From: Pseudomonas mendocina | Lineage (GTDB): Bacteria > Pseudomonadota > Gammaproteobacteria > Pseudomonadales > Pseudomonadaceae | Direction of reading: 5' to 3' | DNA: 64,000 bases | NCBI GenBank assembly: GCA_037482215.1 | Contig: CP148074.1 | Span: 124,001 to 188,000, forward strand | In this document: positions 50,837-60,145 of the stretch, in pieces | Layout: every line of letters begins with the position of its first letter | Position numbering within the stretch: the stretch's first letter is position 1 | Notes under the pieces: model-generated | Seen by the model: only the letters and a program-made list of their open reading frames with translations | What the model was told of the DNA's origin: nothing | Databases searched by the model: none | Program-made: the position numbers and the translations under genes

Positions 50837-52147
50837 ATGTATGACTTTATTGCTATCGGATTGGGTCCGTTCAACCTCAGCCTCGCCTGCATGGCTGAGC
50901 CGGTAGAAAACCTCAAATGCCTGTTTTTGGACAGGAAGACGGAATTCAACTGGCATCCAGGCATGTTGTTGGATGGAACGACGCTGCAGAATCCGTTCAT
51001 GGCCGATATGGTCACTCTGGCTGACCCCACCAGCCGCTATACCTACCTCAACTACGCCAAACAGCAGGGACGCCTGTATCGCTACTTTATTCGCGAGAAC
51101 TGGTACCTCGATCGACACGAGTTCAACCGCTACTGCCAGTGGGTATCAGCACAACTGAGCAATGTTCGTTTTGCTCAAGAGGTGCAGGACATCACCTACG
51201 ACGAACAGCATCAGGCCTATCAAGTCTGCGGCGTGCACACGCAAAGCGGCGAGCCCTTTGTATACCTGGCGCGCAAACTGGTGATCGGTATCGGCAGCTC
51301 ACCGCGCTTTCCCGATGTGTTTACAGACCCGGCAGACGCGGCGAAGGCCATCCACAGCGGCTTTTATCTGGACCATAAAGCGCACCTGCAACGCTGCAAG
51401 AACGTAACGGTGATTGGCAGCGGCCAGAGTGGCGCGGAAATCTTTTATGACCTGCTACAGGGCTCGGCGGAGCATGGTTACAGCCTGAGCTGGGTAACCC
51501 GCTCCGACCGCTTCTTCCAGATGGAAACCGCCAAGCTGACCCTTGAGCTGCTGACGCCGGAATATGCCGACTACTTTTACGGTCTGCCCGAGGCTGAGAA
51601 ATCGGCCACTTTGGGTAGCCAGCAGGGCGTGTTCAAAGGCATCAATCAATCCCTGATCAGCAAGATTTACGACTATCTCGACGAGCGCAGCCTGCATGAT
51701 CTGCCTCCAGTGAAACTGCTGACCAGCCTAAGTCTGAAACAGGCCTCGCGCGATGCAGATGGCCAGTGGGCGCTACGTTTGCAACATCAGAAACTCGGTT
51801 CTCAGTTTGAGCATGTCACCGATGGACTGGTATTCGCCAGTGGCTACGGTTACCAGTTGCCAGCTTTTATCGAAGGCATTCGTGAGCGAATCCGCTGGGA
51901 TGAACACGGTGGATATGATGCTTCCCGCAGCTGGGCTGTGGACCATCGCGAATGCGAAATCTACGTCCAGAACGTTGGGCTGCAAAGCCATGGCATGGCC
52001 AACCCAGACTTGGGGCTGGCTTGTTACCGCAACGGTCGTCTGCTGCATCAACTGACCGGCGTAGACCACTACCCCTCTGACCCACGGATTGCCTTTCAGG
52101 AGTTCAGCCCGAGTGCGGGTGGCCACTTCACTTTGTTGGCCGGTTAG
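50837..52147 (+). CDS. lysine/ornithine/diamine N-monooxygenase of hydroxamate siderophore synthesis
   Basis: FAD- and NADPH-dependent N-hydroxylase, 436 aa from the ATG at 50837 (the frame is open to 50798). Motifs: FAD-binding FIAIGLGPFNLSLA at the start, WHPGMLLDGTTLQNPFMADMVTL, NADPH-binding VTVIGSGQSGAEIF (about 190-203) and the C-terminal GLACYRNGRLLHQL. The family includes IucD (lysine), AlcA and PubA (putrescine) and DesB (cadaverine). The single AlcC/DesD-type synthetase downstream argues for a diamine substrate. First gene of the operon, preceded by a Fur-like box. Confidence 0.9.
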   Translation: MYDFIAIGLGPFNLSLACMAEPVENLKCLFLDRKTEFNWHPGMLLDGTTLQNPFMADMVTLADPTSRYTYLNYAKQQGRLYRYFIRENWYLDRHEFNRYCQWVSAQLSNVRFAQEVQDITYDEQHQAYQVCGVHTQSGEPFVYLARKLVIGIGSSPRFPDVFTDPADAAKAIHSGFYLDHKAHLQRCKNVTVIGSGQSGAEIFYDLLQGSAEHGYSLSWVTRSDRFFQMETAKLTLELLTPEYADYFYGLPEAEKSATLGSQQGVFKGINQSLISKIYDYLDERSLHDLPPVKLLTSLSLKQASRDADGQWALRLQHQKLGSQFEHVTDGLVFASGYGYQLPAFIEGIRERIRWDEHGGYDASRSWAVDHRECEIYVQNVGLQSHGMANPDLGLACYRNGRLLHQLTGVDHYPSDPRIAFQEFSPSAGGHFTLLAG

Positions 52148-52158
52148 GACCGAAGTCT

Positions 52159-53409
52159 GTGAGTCTACGTACCGCTATCTTGATCATGTCGGCGTTCGGT
52201 GTGATCAGCGATTCGATTCTGATCGCCTTTTATCCACAGTTTTTTGAGGCGCGCTATGGCGTAACCAACGCCGTTCACACCGGTGCCTACATTGCTGCCA
52301 TTTCGATCGCTGTCATGTGCATGCTGCCGGTGTGGGCGTATGTCGCGCGCTACGTCGAAACCATGCATTTGGTGGTCTACACGCAGTTTGCTGCCGGTGC
52401 GTTGTGCCTGATGGCGATTTGGGCGCCGACGGTTCAGGTGTTCTGGGTGTTGACGATGCTGATGTACATGGTCAAAGCCAGTTACCTGCTGATGTTCCCT
52501 TACCTGATGCGTTTGGAGAAATCACAGGATCACGCGGTGGTGATCGGTCTGCTGACGGTCATTGTCTATATCGCGGGTATTTTTGGGGCCGCAGTGGGTG
52601 GTTTGAGCTTGCAGCGGTTGGGGCCGGACTTCTCGCTGATGTTAATGGCCGGCGGTGACTTCATCCAAATGCTGCTGTGCTTGTACCTGATCTGCAGCGG
52701 CAAAGTGGTGAAGGTGATCTCTCGTGACGAGGATAACCGGGCCAAGGTTGTCCCCAAGCGTTCCCGCGAGGCTTTGGTGAAGTTGATGCAACTGAGCCTG
52801 CTGATGCTGCTGTTCGATTTCAGTGCCTACCTGATTCGTCCGTTCTTCACCTTGTATTGGGAAAACACCACTCAGATCACCAATCAGATGCTGACGGGGT
52901 TTGTCTTTGCCATTCCCGGCATGGTGGCGCTGATTGCCCTCATGCTGAAGCGGCGCTGGCTCAGTCCACCTTGGTGGGTTGAGCACAGTCAGTTCAACTT
53001 GCTGCTGGCGGCCATTGGCATGCTGATGCAGGCCACACCGTCGATGTGGCTGATTCTGTTGGGACGCTGCCTGTATGGCTGGGCCATCTTCCAGTTGGTG
53101 GTCAAGCTGGAAGTGACGCTGTTCAAGGTCAGCACGCCGGAGTCCTACGCACGAGACTTCAGTGTGGCCAATTTTTTCCAGAATTTCGGGGTGTTGCTGT
53201 CGTCCTTTGGCGCCGGGTATGTGGTGAGCCTGCTGGGCATCCCTATGACGTTTGTGATTGCCGCTGTTGGCATGGTGCTGACCCTGATCTTCGACCGCAG
53301 TGTGTTTGAACTAGACCGTCAGCAGCCGCTGAAAGCCCAAAGCGACGATGTGACATCTGGGGAACAACCCCCGCTGCTTGCCGCGCAAGGAGGCGCAGGC
53401 CATGACTGA
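52159..53409 (+). CDS. MFS transporter, probable siderophore exporter
   Basis: Inner-membrane protein of 416 aa with twelve hydrophobic segments of the major facilitator type. It starts with GTG 11 bases after the monooxygenase stop (AGGA upstream) and overlaps the acyltransferase gene by eight bases, so it is co-translated with siderophore biosynthesis genes. Comparable operons carry an MFS exporter (for example AlcS for alcaligin), and export of the finished siderophore is the likely job. Import of a precursor is the alternative. Confidence 0.85.
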   Translation: MSLRTAILIMSAFGVISDSILIAFYPQFFEARYGVTNAVHTGAYIAAISIAVMCMLPVWAYVARYVETMHLVVYTQFAAGALCLMAIWAPTVQVFWVLTMLMYMVKASYLLMFPYLMRLEKSQDHAVVIGLLTVIVYIAGIFGAAVGGLSLQRLGPDFSLMLMAGGDFIQMLLCLYLICSGKVVKVISRDEDNRAKVVPKRSREALVKLMQLSLLMLLFDFSAYLIRPFFTLYWENTTQITNQMLTGFVFAIPGMVALIALMLKRRWLSPPWWVEHSQFNLLLAAIGMLMQATPSMWLILLGRCLYGWAIFQLVVKLEVTLFKVSTPESYARDFSVANFFQNFGVLLSSFGAGYVVSLLGIPMTFVIAAVGMVLTLIFDRSVFELDRQQPLKAQSDDVTSGEQPPLLAAQGGAGHD

Positions 53410-53971
53410 TCTGATTTATCCGGCCCGTCAGCGCCCGTTGCTTAACCCGGACTTGGCTCTACGCGATCTCAATCTGGATACCGATGTCGCCATTCTGCAC
53501 CCCTGGTATCAGATGGATTACGCCCACTTCTGGAACATGCAGAACATGACGCCCGAAGCCACTCGCACCTTTTATGCGGACGCGCTGGCCAGTGGTGCGA
53601 TGCGCGCTTACATGGGCTTTTACCGGGGCGAGCCGGCCTTTGTAGTCGAGCGCTATGAGCCGCGCCTGGACGAAGTGTCCACCTGCTACGAAGTCGCTGA
53701 TGGCGATGTCGGCATGCATTTTTTTGTAGCACCCAGCAGCGCGCCAATTCGTGGTTTCACCCGCGATGTACTGCGCGTGGTGATGGCTTTTATGTTCGAT
53801 CACTGCCAGGCCAAACGTGTCGTGGTGGAGCCGGATATCCGCAACACCAAGGTGCACCGCCTCAATCATCAGGTCGGTTTCGTCGACAGCGCTGTCATTG
53901 AGCTGTCGTGGAAAACCGCCCAGCTGTCGTTCTGTACCGCCAGCGATTTTGCTCAAACACTTGAAGGATAA
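53402..53971 (+). CDS. GNAT-type N-acyltransferase of siderophore synthesis (AlcB/IucB-like)
   Basis: Acyl-CoA transferase of 189 aa that would acylate the hydroxylamine made by the monooxygenase, with succinyl-CoA in alcaligin, putrebactin and desferrioxamine pathways. Family features: HPWYQMDYAHFWNMQ near residue 37, a GNAT core with VGMHFFVAPSSAPIRGFTRDVLR and the C-terminal VVEPDIRNTKVHRLNHQVGF. Start at 53402 is chosen for the AAGGAGG site eight bases upstream; the open frame begins at 53378. It lies eight bases before the synthetase gene. Confidence 0.88.
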   Translation: MTDLIYPARQRPLLNPDLALRDLNLDTDVAILHPWYQMDYAHFWNMQNMTPEATRTFYADALASGAMRAYMGFYRGEPAFVVERYEPRLDEVSTCYEVADGDVGMHFFVAPSSAPIRGFTRDVLRVVMAFMFDHCQAKRVVVEPDIRNTKVHRLNHQVGFVDSAVIELSWKTAQLSFCTASDFAQTLEG

Positions 53972-53979
53972 AGACTCAG

Positions 53980-55818
53980 ATGACGTCTTCACGCATGGAT
54001 CAGCCCAACTCTGTTGTCAGCCACCTAGAGCCAGAGGTGTGGGCTCGGGTTAATCGCCATCTGGTGCGCAAGGCAATAGCCGAGTATTCCCACGAGCAGC
54101 TGTTTACCCCTGAGCGTATCGGCACATCGGCTCGCGAGGGCTGGGCGCGTTATCAGTTGCCCGCCAATACCGAGAACTGCCGCTATCTGTTTGAGGCCAA
54201 ACAGATGGAGCTGCGCAATTGGTGGGTGAATGCCGACAGCATCGTTCGCGAGCTGGATGGCAAAGCTGAAGCCGGGCTGGATGCGTTGACCTTTATCATC
54301 GACTTCAAACGCACCCTCGGTGTACCGGCGGACAAGCTGCCGATTTACCTGGATGAGATCAGCAGCACTCTGTTTGGCGCCGCTTACAAGATCAGCCGCG
54401 ACTACCTGACCAGCGCACAGCTGGCGGATGCTGACTATCAGCAGTTCGAAGTCAGCATGACTGAAGGCCATCCGGGCTTTGTCGCCAACAACGGCCGCCT
54501 CGGCTTTGATGCCTTCGACTATCAGGCTTTTGCACCTGAAGCGGGTTCGCCCTTCTCCATCATCTGGCTGGCAGTGCACACCAGCAATGCCCACTTCGCC
54601 TCCATTCCCGGCCTCGACCACCAGCGCTTGATGGATGAAGAACTGGGTACCGAGCAAGTGGTCCGCTTTCAGCAGCAGCTGCGTGATCTGGGCGTCGATC
54701 CGGCGGATTATGTGTTTATGCCGACCCACCCGTGGCAGTGGTACAGCAAGCTGAGCATCATGTTCAGCGCCGATGTGGCCAACCGCAAAATCATCGCCCT
54801 GGGGCGCAGTGACGATCAGTACCTGGCCCAGCAGTCGGTGCGCACCTACTTCAATATTTCTCAGCCGCATAAGCGCTATGTGAAGACTTCGCTGTCGGTC
54901 CTCAACATGGGCTTTATGCGTGGCCTGTCGCCTTACTACATGTCAGGCACTCCGGCGATTAATGCGTACCTGTACGAGCTGATCGAAAGTGACCCGGTGC
55001 TGCGTGATTACGGCTTCCGCATCCTCCGTGAAGTGGCGTCAGTGGGTTATCGCAACCGCTATTACGAAGCTGCGCTGGAAAGCGACAGCCCGTACAAGAA
55101 AATGCTCTCTGCGCTGTGGCGGGAAAACCCGCTTGGCCAGTTGCAGGCTGGCGAGCGCCTGATGAGCATGACCGCCCTGCTGCACACTGACCCGGACGGC
55201 GAAGCCCTGCTACCTGAGTTGATGCGCCGCTCCGGATTGGAGCCGGTGCAGTGGATGCGCCAGTACCTGAAAGCTTTCTTGCAGCCGTTGGTGCACTGCT
55301 TCTACGCCCACTCGCTGGTGTTTATGCCTCACGGCGAGAACCTGATTCTGGTGCTCAAGGAACACGTGCCAGTGCGCGTGTTTATGAAGGACATCGCAGA
55401 AGAGTCGGCCATCCTCGATAAGGACGCGAAGATGCCAGAAGGCTTGCAGCGCCTGGCCGTGGATGTGCCGGAAGACTACAAGCTGCTGGGTATCTTCATC
55501 GACGTATTCGACGGCGTTTTCCGCCATATGAGCCAGCTGCTGGAAGAGCATGGTTGCATGAGCGAGCAACTGTACTGGCGCACGGTGGCTGAGTCGGTGC
55601 TGGAGTATCAGCGTGCCCATCCAGAGTTGCAGCATCGTTTCGATACCTACGATTTCTTTGCTCCGACTTTCCTGCACTCGTGCCTGAATCGCCTGCAACT
55701 GCGCAACAACCTGCAAATGGTCGACCTGGCCAACCCGGCTGGCAGCACCATTCTGGCTGAACCATTGATTAACCCGCTGGCGGCTTATGCGCCGGATCGC
55801 AGTGGGCAGATTTCATAA
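53980..55818 (+). CDS. IucA/IucC-family NIS siderophore synthetase (AlcC/DesD type)
   Basis: ATP-dependent, NRPS-independent siderophore synthetase of 612 aa. The ATP-binding and catalytic motifs are MTEGHPGFVANNGRLGFD (about 155-170), FMPTHPWQWYSKLS and the later HGENLILVLKEHVPVRVFMKDIAE. EGHPxFVANNGR is the form seen in type C enzymes such as AlcC, PubC and DesD, which join N-hydroxy-N-succinyl diamines head to tail and close the ring. A single synthetase with one acyltransferase fits a macrocyclic dihydroxamate or trihydroxamate. No diamine decarboxylase is in the operon. Confidence 0.93.
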   Translation: MTSSRMDQPNSVVSHLEPEVWARVNRHLVRKAIAEYSHEQLFTPERIGTSAREGWARYQLPANTENCRYLFEAKQMELRNWWVNADSIVRELDGKAEAGLDALTFIIDFKRTLGVPADKLPIYLDEISSTLFGAAYKISRDYLTSAQLADADYQQFEVSMTEGHPGFVANNGRLGFDAFDYQAFAPEAGSPFSIIWLAVHTSNAHFASIPGLDHQRLMDEELGTEQVVRFQQQLRDLGVDPADYVFMPTHPWQWYSKLSIMFSADVANRKIIALGRSDDQYLAQQSVRTYFNISQPHKRYVKTSLSVLNMGFMRGLSPYYMSGTPAINAYLYELIESDPVLRDYGFRILREVASVGYRNRYYEAALESDSPYKKMLSALWRENPLGQLQAGERLMSMTALLHTDPDGEALLPELMRRSGLEPVQWMRQYLKAFLQPLVHCFYAHSLVFMPHGENLILVLKEHVPVRVFMKDIAEESAILDKDAKMPEGLQRLAVDVPEDYKLLGIFIDVFDGVFRHMSQLLEEHGCMSEQLYWRTVAESVLEYQRAHPELQHRFDTYDFFAPTFLHSCLNRLQLRNNLQMVDLANPAGSTILAEPLINPLAAYAPDRSGQIS

Positions 55819-55825
55819 ATTTCCG

Positions 55826-55857
55826 GGCGGGCGCGGCATTGATTTGCCCTGCCCGCC
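55826..55857 (+). other. stem-loop between the synthetase and receptor genes
   Basis: Seven-base arms GGCGGGC and GCCCGCC around an 18-base loop, eight bases after the synthetase stop. There is no T run. It may partly terminate or process the message between the biosynthetic genes and the receptor. Confidence 0.4.
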
Positions 55858-55963
55858 TCATTTGTAGATGCCGGATGCCAACAGGCTAAGGCGAAGCAAG
55901 GAAAGAACCGCTGCGTAATTAGGGCGCAGCACTATGGATTGACCTACAACCGAAGTAACCCGC

Positions 55964-58123
55964 ATGAAAAAAATCAATAAGCATGGCCGCCTGACAACGC
56001 TGAGCGCTGCATCCAGCCCCTGTGTCCTGATCCTGGCACTGGGCGTTATCACTCCACACGCTTGGGCTGAAGAACTGCCGATTGGGGCAGGGGAAACCTT
56101 GTCGCTTAAAGGGGCGGATATTGTTGGCAAAGAGTCGCCAGCGCCGACGGTGACCGAGAAGGGGGACTCCTACACCATCGAGTCGAGCAACACCGCGACC
56201 AAGCTCGATCTGTCGCCACGGCAGACACCGCAGACCATCGTCACGGTCACCAACCAGCAGCTTAAGGACTTCCACCTGACCGATATCAACAGCACGTTGG
56301 ATGCGGCAGGGGTCAATGTGCAGCGGGTCGAAACGGATCGTACCTACTTCTCTGTGCGCGGTTTTGATGTTTCCAACTTTCAACTGGATGGCATTGGCCT
56401 GCCATTCAGTTCTGAAGAGCAGATGGGCGATATCGACACCATCCTCTATGACCATATCGACGTGCTCAAAGGTGCTAACGGTCTGCTCTCGACCCCGGGT
56501 AACCCGGCAGCGACCGTCAACTTTGTACGCAAGCGCCCAACCCGGGAGTTTCAGGCCTCTGCCTCATTTGGTTATGGCTCGTGGGATAAGCGTCGCAGCG
56601 AGTTTGATTTGTCCGGTGCCTTAAATGAAGCAGGCACTGTGCGTGGACGGTTTATTGCAATGGACGAGGTGGGTGATTCTTATTTGGATCGCTACTCGAA
56701 AACCAAGAACGTGTTCAGCGGCATTCTTGAGTTCGACCTCAATGACAGCAATACCCTGACGGTGGGCCACTCCCAGCAACGCAACCGCCCGAACGGCATC
56801 ATGTGGGGAGGCGTTAACCTCTATAACAGTGATGGTTCTAAACATCACTTCAGTCAGCATTACAACACCGGCCCAGACTGGACCTACTGGGACACCAATG
56901 ACAAACAGACCTTTGTCGAGCTGGCCAGTGATCTAGGTTACGGTTGGCAGAGCAAAGCGACACTGAATTACAACGAAACCAGTGGTGATGGCGAAATGTT
57001 TATCGCTCAAGGTCTTCCCGATACCGGTGAGACCAGTTTCGCGTCGAAGTTCAAACGTGGAGAGCGGCAGATCTTGGGGGACTTCTATGTCAAAGGCCCT
57101 TTTGAGTTGTTTAGCCGTACTCATGAAGTGGTGCTTGGCACAAGTTGGGCCAAAGATGATGTGCAGTGGACCTCCCAAGATGCCGCAGCCGGTGTACTGC
57201 TGCCGCCGAATTTCGGTGGTAGGTTCCCTCATCCTGAGTTCGGCAAAGTCACCAGCAGCGCCGATTTCACCAACTTCCGCCGCAGTTATTACGCCGCAAC
57301 CACGTTAAATCTTACTGATGGACTGAAGTTTATCGGCGGCGCCAACTGGACCAAGCTGACCAGTAGCGGCGAGCAGACCGGCGATGCCCACGCTTACTCC
57401 AAATCCAAGGTCACTCCGTATTACGGGCTGGTGTATGACTTCCATCCAAACTACTCGGCGTACGTCAGCTACACCGAGATCTTCAATCCGCAGTTCAAGA
57501 ACAGTGTGGACGGTGGCCTGCTTGACCCGGTCGAAGGAGACAGCGTTGAAGGGGGGATTAAGGGTGAGTGGTTCGACAAGCGCCTAAATGCCAGCATCTC
57601 CCTGTTCCGCACCAAGCAGGACAACTATGGGGAGTATGCTGACCAAGTCGGGACCGTGAACCGATACAAAGGCATTGATATCAAATCGGAAGGTTATGAG
57701 CTGACGGTTGGTGGTGAGCTGTCGCCGGGCTGGCAGATGAATGCTGGTATGACCCACCTGTTCTCTCTGCGGAATAAGGATGGCAGTGCTGCACGGACTT
57801 ACATTCCACAGAATCAGGTCTACCTGAGCACCTCCTATAAAGTGCCGCAGATTCAAGGCCTGAAAGTCGGCGCGAGTATGAACTGGCAGAGCGAGATATT
57901 CCGTGATCAGGGCAAGACCGCTAGTGGACAGGAGATCGTCAGCAAGCAGGACTCCTATGCCGTGTTTAACACCATGGCCAGCTATGACATTGATCAAAAC
58001 TGGAACGTCGCACTGAACGTCAACAACATCTTTAACGAGAAATACTTAACCAGCCTGTATTGGGCTCAGTCCTTCTACGCCGCACCACGCAACACCATGG
58101 CGACGGTGACCTGGAAGTATTGA
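55964..58123 (+). CDS. TonB-dependent ferric hydroxamate siderophore receptor (FhuE-like)
   Basis: Outer-membrane receptor of 719 aa. A signal peptide ending near HAWA is followed by the plug domain (about 75-190: QTIVTVTNQQLKDFHLTDINSTLDAAGVNVQRVETDRTYFSVRGFDVSNFQLDGIGLPF) and a 22-strand barrel ending in FYAAPRNTMATVTWKY with the C-terminal aromatic residue. It has no N-terminal signalling domain, so it does not act through a sigma/anti-sigma pair. The plug resembles FhuE-type receptors for coprogen and other hydroxamates. It lies 145 bases after the synthetase and is followed by a strong terminator. Confidence 0.93.
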   Translation: MKKINKHGRLTTLSAASSPCVLILALGVITPHAWAEELPIGAGETLSLKGADIVGKESPAPTVTEKGDSYTIESSNTATKLDLSPRQTPQTIVTVTNQQLKDFHLTDINSTLDAAGVNVQRVETDRTYFSVRGFDVSNFQLDGIGLPFSSEEQMGDIDTILYDHIDVLKGANGLLSTPGNPAATVNFVRKRPTREFQASASFGYGSWDKRRSEFDLSGALNEAGTVRGRFIAMDEVGDSYLDRYSKTKNVFSGILEFDLNDSNTLTVGHSQQRNRPNGIMWGGVNLYNSDGSKHHFSQHYNTGPDWTYWDTNDKQTFVELASDLGYGWQSKATLNYNETSGDGEMFIAQGLPDTGETSFASKFKRGERQILGDFYVKGPFELFSRTHEVVLGTSWAKDDVQWTSQDAAAGVLLPPNFGGRFPHPEFGKVTSSADFTNFRRSYYAATTLNLTDGLKFIGGANWTKLTSSGEQTGDAHAYSKSKVTPYYGLVYDFHPNYSAYVSYTEIFNPQFKNSVDGGLLDPVEGDSVEGGIKGEWFDKRLNASISLFRTKQDNYGEYADQVGTVNRYKGIDIKSEGYELTVGGELSPGWQMNAGMTHLFSLRNKDGSAARTYIPQNQVYLSTSYKVPQIQGLKVGASMNWQSEIFRDQGKTASGQEIVSKQDSYAVFNTMASYDIDQNWNVALNVNNIFNEKYLTSLYWAQSFYAAPRNTMATVTWKY

Positions 58124-58156
58124 TAAATACAAAATCTGGTCGACTAAATTCACAAG

Positions 58157-58186
58157 CGGAGTCATTTGACGATGACTCCGTTTTTT
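58157..58186 (+). terminator. rho-independent terminator after the receptor gene
   Basis: Eight-base stem CGGAGTCA / TGACTCCG with an eight-base loop and six T, 33 bases after the receptor stop. Confidence 0.93.
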
Positions 58187-58389
58187 AGTTTTCTTAGTGA
58201 AAAAATTTATATTTTGTCTTAGGCGTTTATTGGTGTTAAGGGTATTTTATCTTTAGGTGTCAATCGCTAAGTTTGTTTTTTTGCATATTTTTTTGAATGT
58301 GCTAATTTCGCTAATAAACTCTCTGCACATCAACTCTGAAGAATTTCAGGTTTTGTTTTAGCGTTATATCAGTGTGAGAAATTTTGCCT

Positions 58390-59130
58390 ATGCGATTCTT
58401 GTATGGAGTTGTGGCTTTTTTGATGTGCAGCAGCCAGGCTTTTTCTGAACCTTCGGTTAAAACTAGTCCTGTACGAGGCAATGAGCCATTGGCTTATGAT
58501 GTGACTGTTGCTAATACATCTTGGCCCGGTAGCAAAGTTTCCGCTCCAGGAGATATTCTACAAGGTAGCTATGGATTCAAGGATTCTGATGGCGATTCAG
58601 AGAGTAATTCTAGAATTCAGTGGGTATACAGTGATGGTTCGTTAATATCTGGTGCTAATGGCCTTACTTATAAAGTTGTAGCGCAGGATGTTGGGCGTTC
58701 TATCAGCTTGCAGGTGACTCCATACACTGACCCTGCTATGACCGATCCGTCTCAGGGACTCCCGGCGTCATCTGAGCCGATATCTGTTAATTCTACTTAT
58801 ATACCGTATGGTATATTTAGGTATGATGAAGTTGTGGCTGCTTCAAATACTGCGGGTAAGTGTGAGTCTCTGGGAGGGAGAAGGCTTACTCCTCAGGAGT
58901 TAAAGAAACTATACCTCACGATGACCTCGGCGAACTCAATTCCTAGTGAAAATACAGATCTTTGTGATGTGTGGGGTTGGCGCTTGTATATGATGTGCGG
59001 CGCAGAAAGATTTGGTAATCTTTATCATACCAATACACCAGGTGAGGTTGTTCAGATGAGAACTGGAAATACGGAGTCAATTCCTCTTGGTGAAGTTGCT
59101 GGTAATCTCGTTTGTATAGCGTCTGAATAG
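58390..59130 (+). CDS. small secreted Ig-like/lectin-like protein, AT-rich, probably acquired
   Basis: A 246-aa predicted secreted protein (signal peptide MRFLYGVVAFLMCSSQAFS). Residues about 30-135 form one Ig-like module with GDILQGSYGFKDSDGD, IQWVYSDGSLISGANG and YKVVAQDVGRSISLQVTP, the repeat pattern seen in intimin/invasin-type and ZirU-like adhesins. The C-terminal part has four Cys and CESLGGRRLTPQELKKLY, CDVWGWRL and the ending NLVCIASE, resembling lectin-like caps of such adhesins. No barrel or anchor is present. Base composition is much more AT-rich than the neighbours. The ATG at 58390 is preferred over the TTG at 58384; no good ribosome binding site. Confidence 0.7.
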   Translation: MRFLYGVVAFLMCSSQAFSEPSVKTSPVRGNEPLAYDVTVANTSWPGSKVSAPGDILQGSYGFKDSDGDSESNSRIQWVYSDGSLISGANGLTYKVVAQDVGRSISLQVTPYTDPAMTDPSQGLPASSEPISVNSTYIPYGIFRYDEVVAASNTAGKCESLGGRRLTPQELKKLYLTMTSANSIPSENTDLCDVWGWRLYMMCGAERFGNLYHTNTPGEVVQMRTGNTESIPLGEVAGNLVCIASE

Positions 59131-59216
59131 AGTTTTTAAATATATAATTGGTATGAGTGGAATCATCTATTTGAATATATGATTTTACGTTTTGTTGCTC
59201 ACGGCTTTTGCTATTA

Positions 59217-59237
59217 AAGCTAATATGAAATTAGCTT
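59217..59237. other. hairpin overlapping the end of the binding-protein gene
   Basis: Seven-base stem AGCTAAT / ATTAGCT with a five-base loop, covering the stop codon of the binding-protein gene, with a short T-rich tract on the minus strand. It is a weak terminator candidate between convergent genes. Confidence 0.35.
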
Positions 59238-60145
59238 AGCGGAGGAGGAGAGTTCAGGGCTGCATCTGCCGGTAAATTGAGCAGTGCATCGCTGATTGTC
59301 TCAGCCAGATTCTCGATGCAAAAGATTCCACCGTGGGTCCACACGGGTTTCATCTCGGCCACATGACCTTTGCGTACAAATGGCATGCCCTGCCACAAGG
59401 CGGTGCTGAATACGCGCTCCTGCTGAGCAAATGGGCCGATGTACAACACCACACCATCGTTGATCTGGCCCAGATCGGTCACTGGTTTCTGCAAGGCGCC
59501 CCAGCGGCTTTTTTCCACTTTCATCGCCGGGCTCAGCCCTAAGCGTTGCAGGGCGTGTTCCGGCATGGAGTTGGGGCCCATGACATACACCACTGTAGGG
59601 GAGGCAAAGCGGATTACAGTGACTTTTGGCGGTTGGCCGTTGAAGTGCGCCAGCAATTGCTGGTGCAGTTGTATGAGGCGTCGATCCATTCGCATCAGTT
59701 CAAGCTCTGCACGGGCTTGTTGGCCTACCTGTGTGGCCAGATGCAGCAGGTTATTGCGTTGCAGGGTCTGATTATCCTGCTCTTGGGTGAAATCCTGATA
59801 GCTGAGCACTGGCGCTATGCGCTCCAGTTTGTCGCGAATGTCCTCAAGCAGCGGTGTGATCAGAATCAGCTGTGGTCGCGATTGCGCCAGCAGCTCCAGA
59901 TTTGGCTCGGTGCGAGTACCGACATTGGGCACGTCAGCAGGCAGCGTCGGGTGAACCACCCATTCCCGGTAAACCTGTGCGTCGGCCACCGCTACGGGCA
60001 GCACATTCAGCTTCAACAGGTGTTCGGTCATCTCCCAACTCAGGGATGCGATGCGCGGTGCTGTGGCTGCCCTCGCAAGGCCCCAAGGGAACAGTGCGGC
60101 AGCGAGCATGGCTTGGGTCAGCGTGCGGCGGGTGAGGTCGGTCAT
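59231..60145 (-). CDS. iron-siderophore ABC transporter substrate-binding protein (FhuD-like)
   Basis: Periplasmic binding protein of 304 aa. The start at 60145 overlaps the permease stop by four bases (ATGA) and begins a twin-arginine-like signal peptide (MTDLTRRTLTQAMLAAALFPWGLARA); the frame is open to 60190. Class III binding-protein features include ASLSWEMTEHLLKLNVLPVAVADAQVY, NVGTRTEPNLELLAQSRPQLILIT and the C-terminal LAETISDALLNLP. As in FhuD it would pass a ferric hydroxamate to the FhuB-like permease. Last gene of the minus-strand uptake operon. Confidence 0.9.
   Translation of the reverse strand: MTDLTRRTLTQAMLAAALFPWGLARAATAPRIASLSWEMTEHLLKLNVLPVAVADAQVYREWVVHPTLPADVPNVGTRTEPNLELLAQSRPQLILITPLLEDIRDKLERIAPVLSYQDFTQEQDNQTLQRNNLLHLATQVGQQARAELELMRMDRRLIQLHQQLLAHFNGQPPKVTVIRFASPTVVYVMGPNSMPEHALQRLGLSPAMKVEKSRWGALQKPVTDLGQINDGVVLYIGPFAQQERVFSTALWQGMPFVRKGHVAEMKPVWTHGGIFCIENLAETISDALLNLPADAALNSPPPLS

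Noticed and set aside
55858..55963. Fur box directly before the TonB receptor gene
   Set aside because: No sequence close to the Fur consensus was found in this spacer; the receptor probably depends on the upstream operon promoter or an unseen site.
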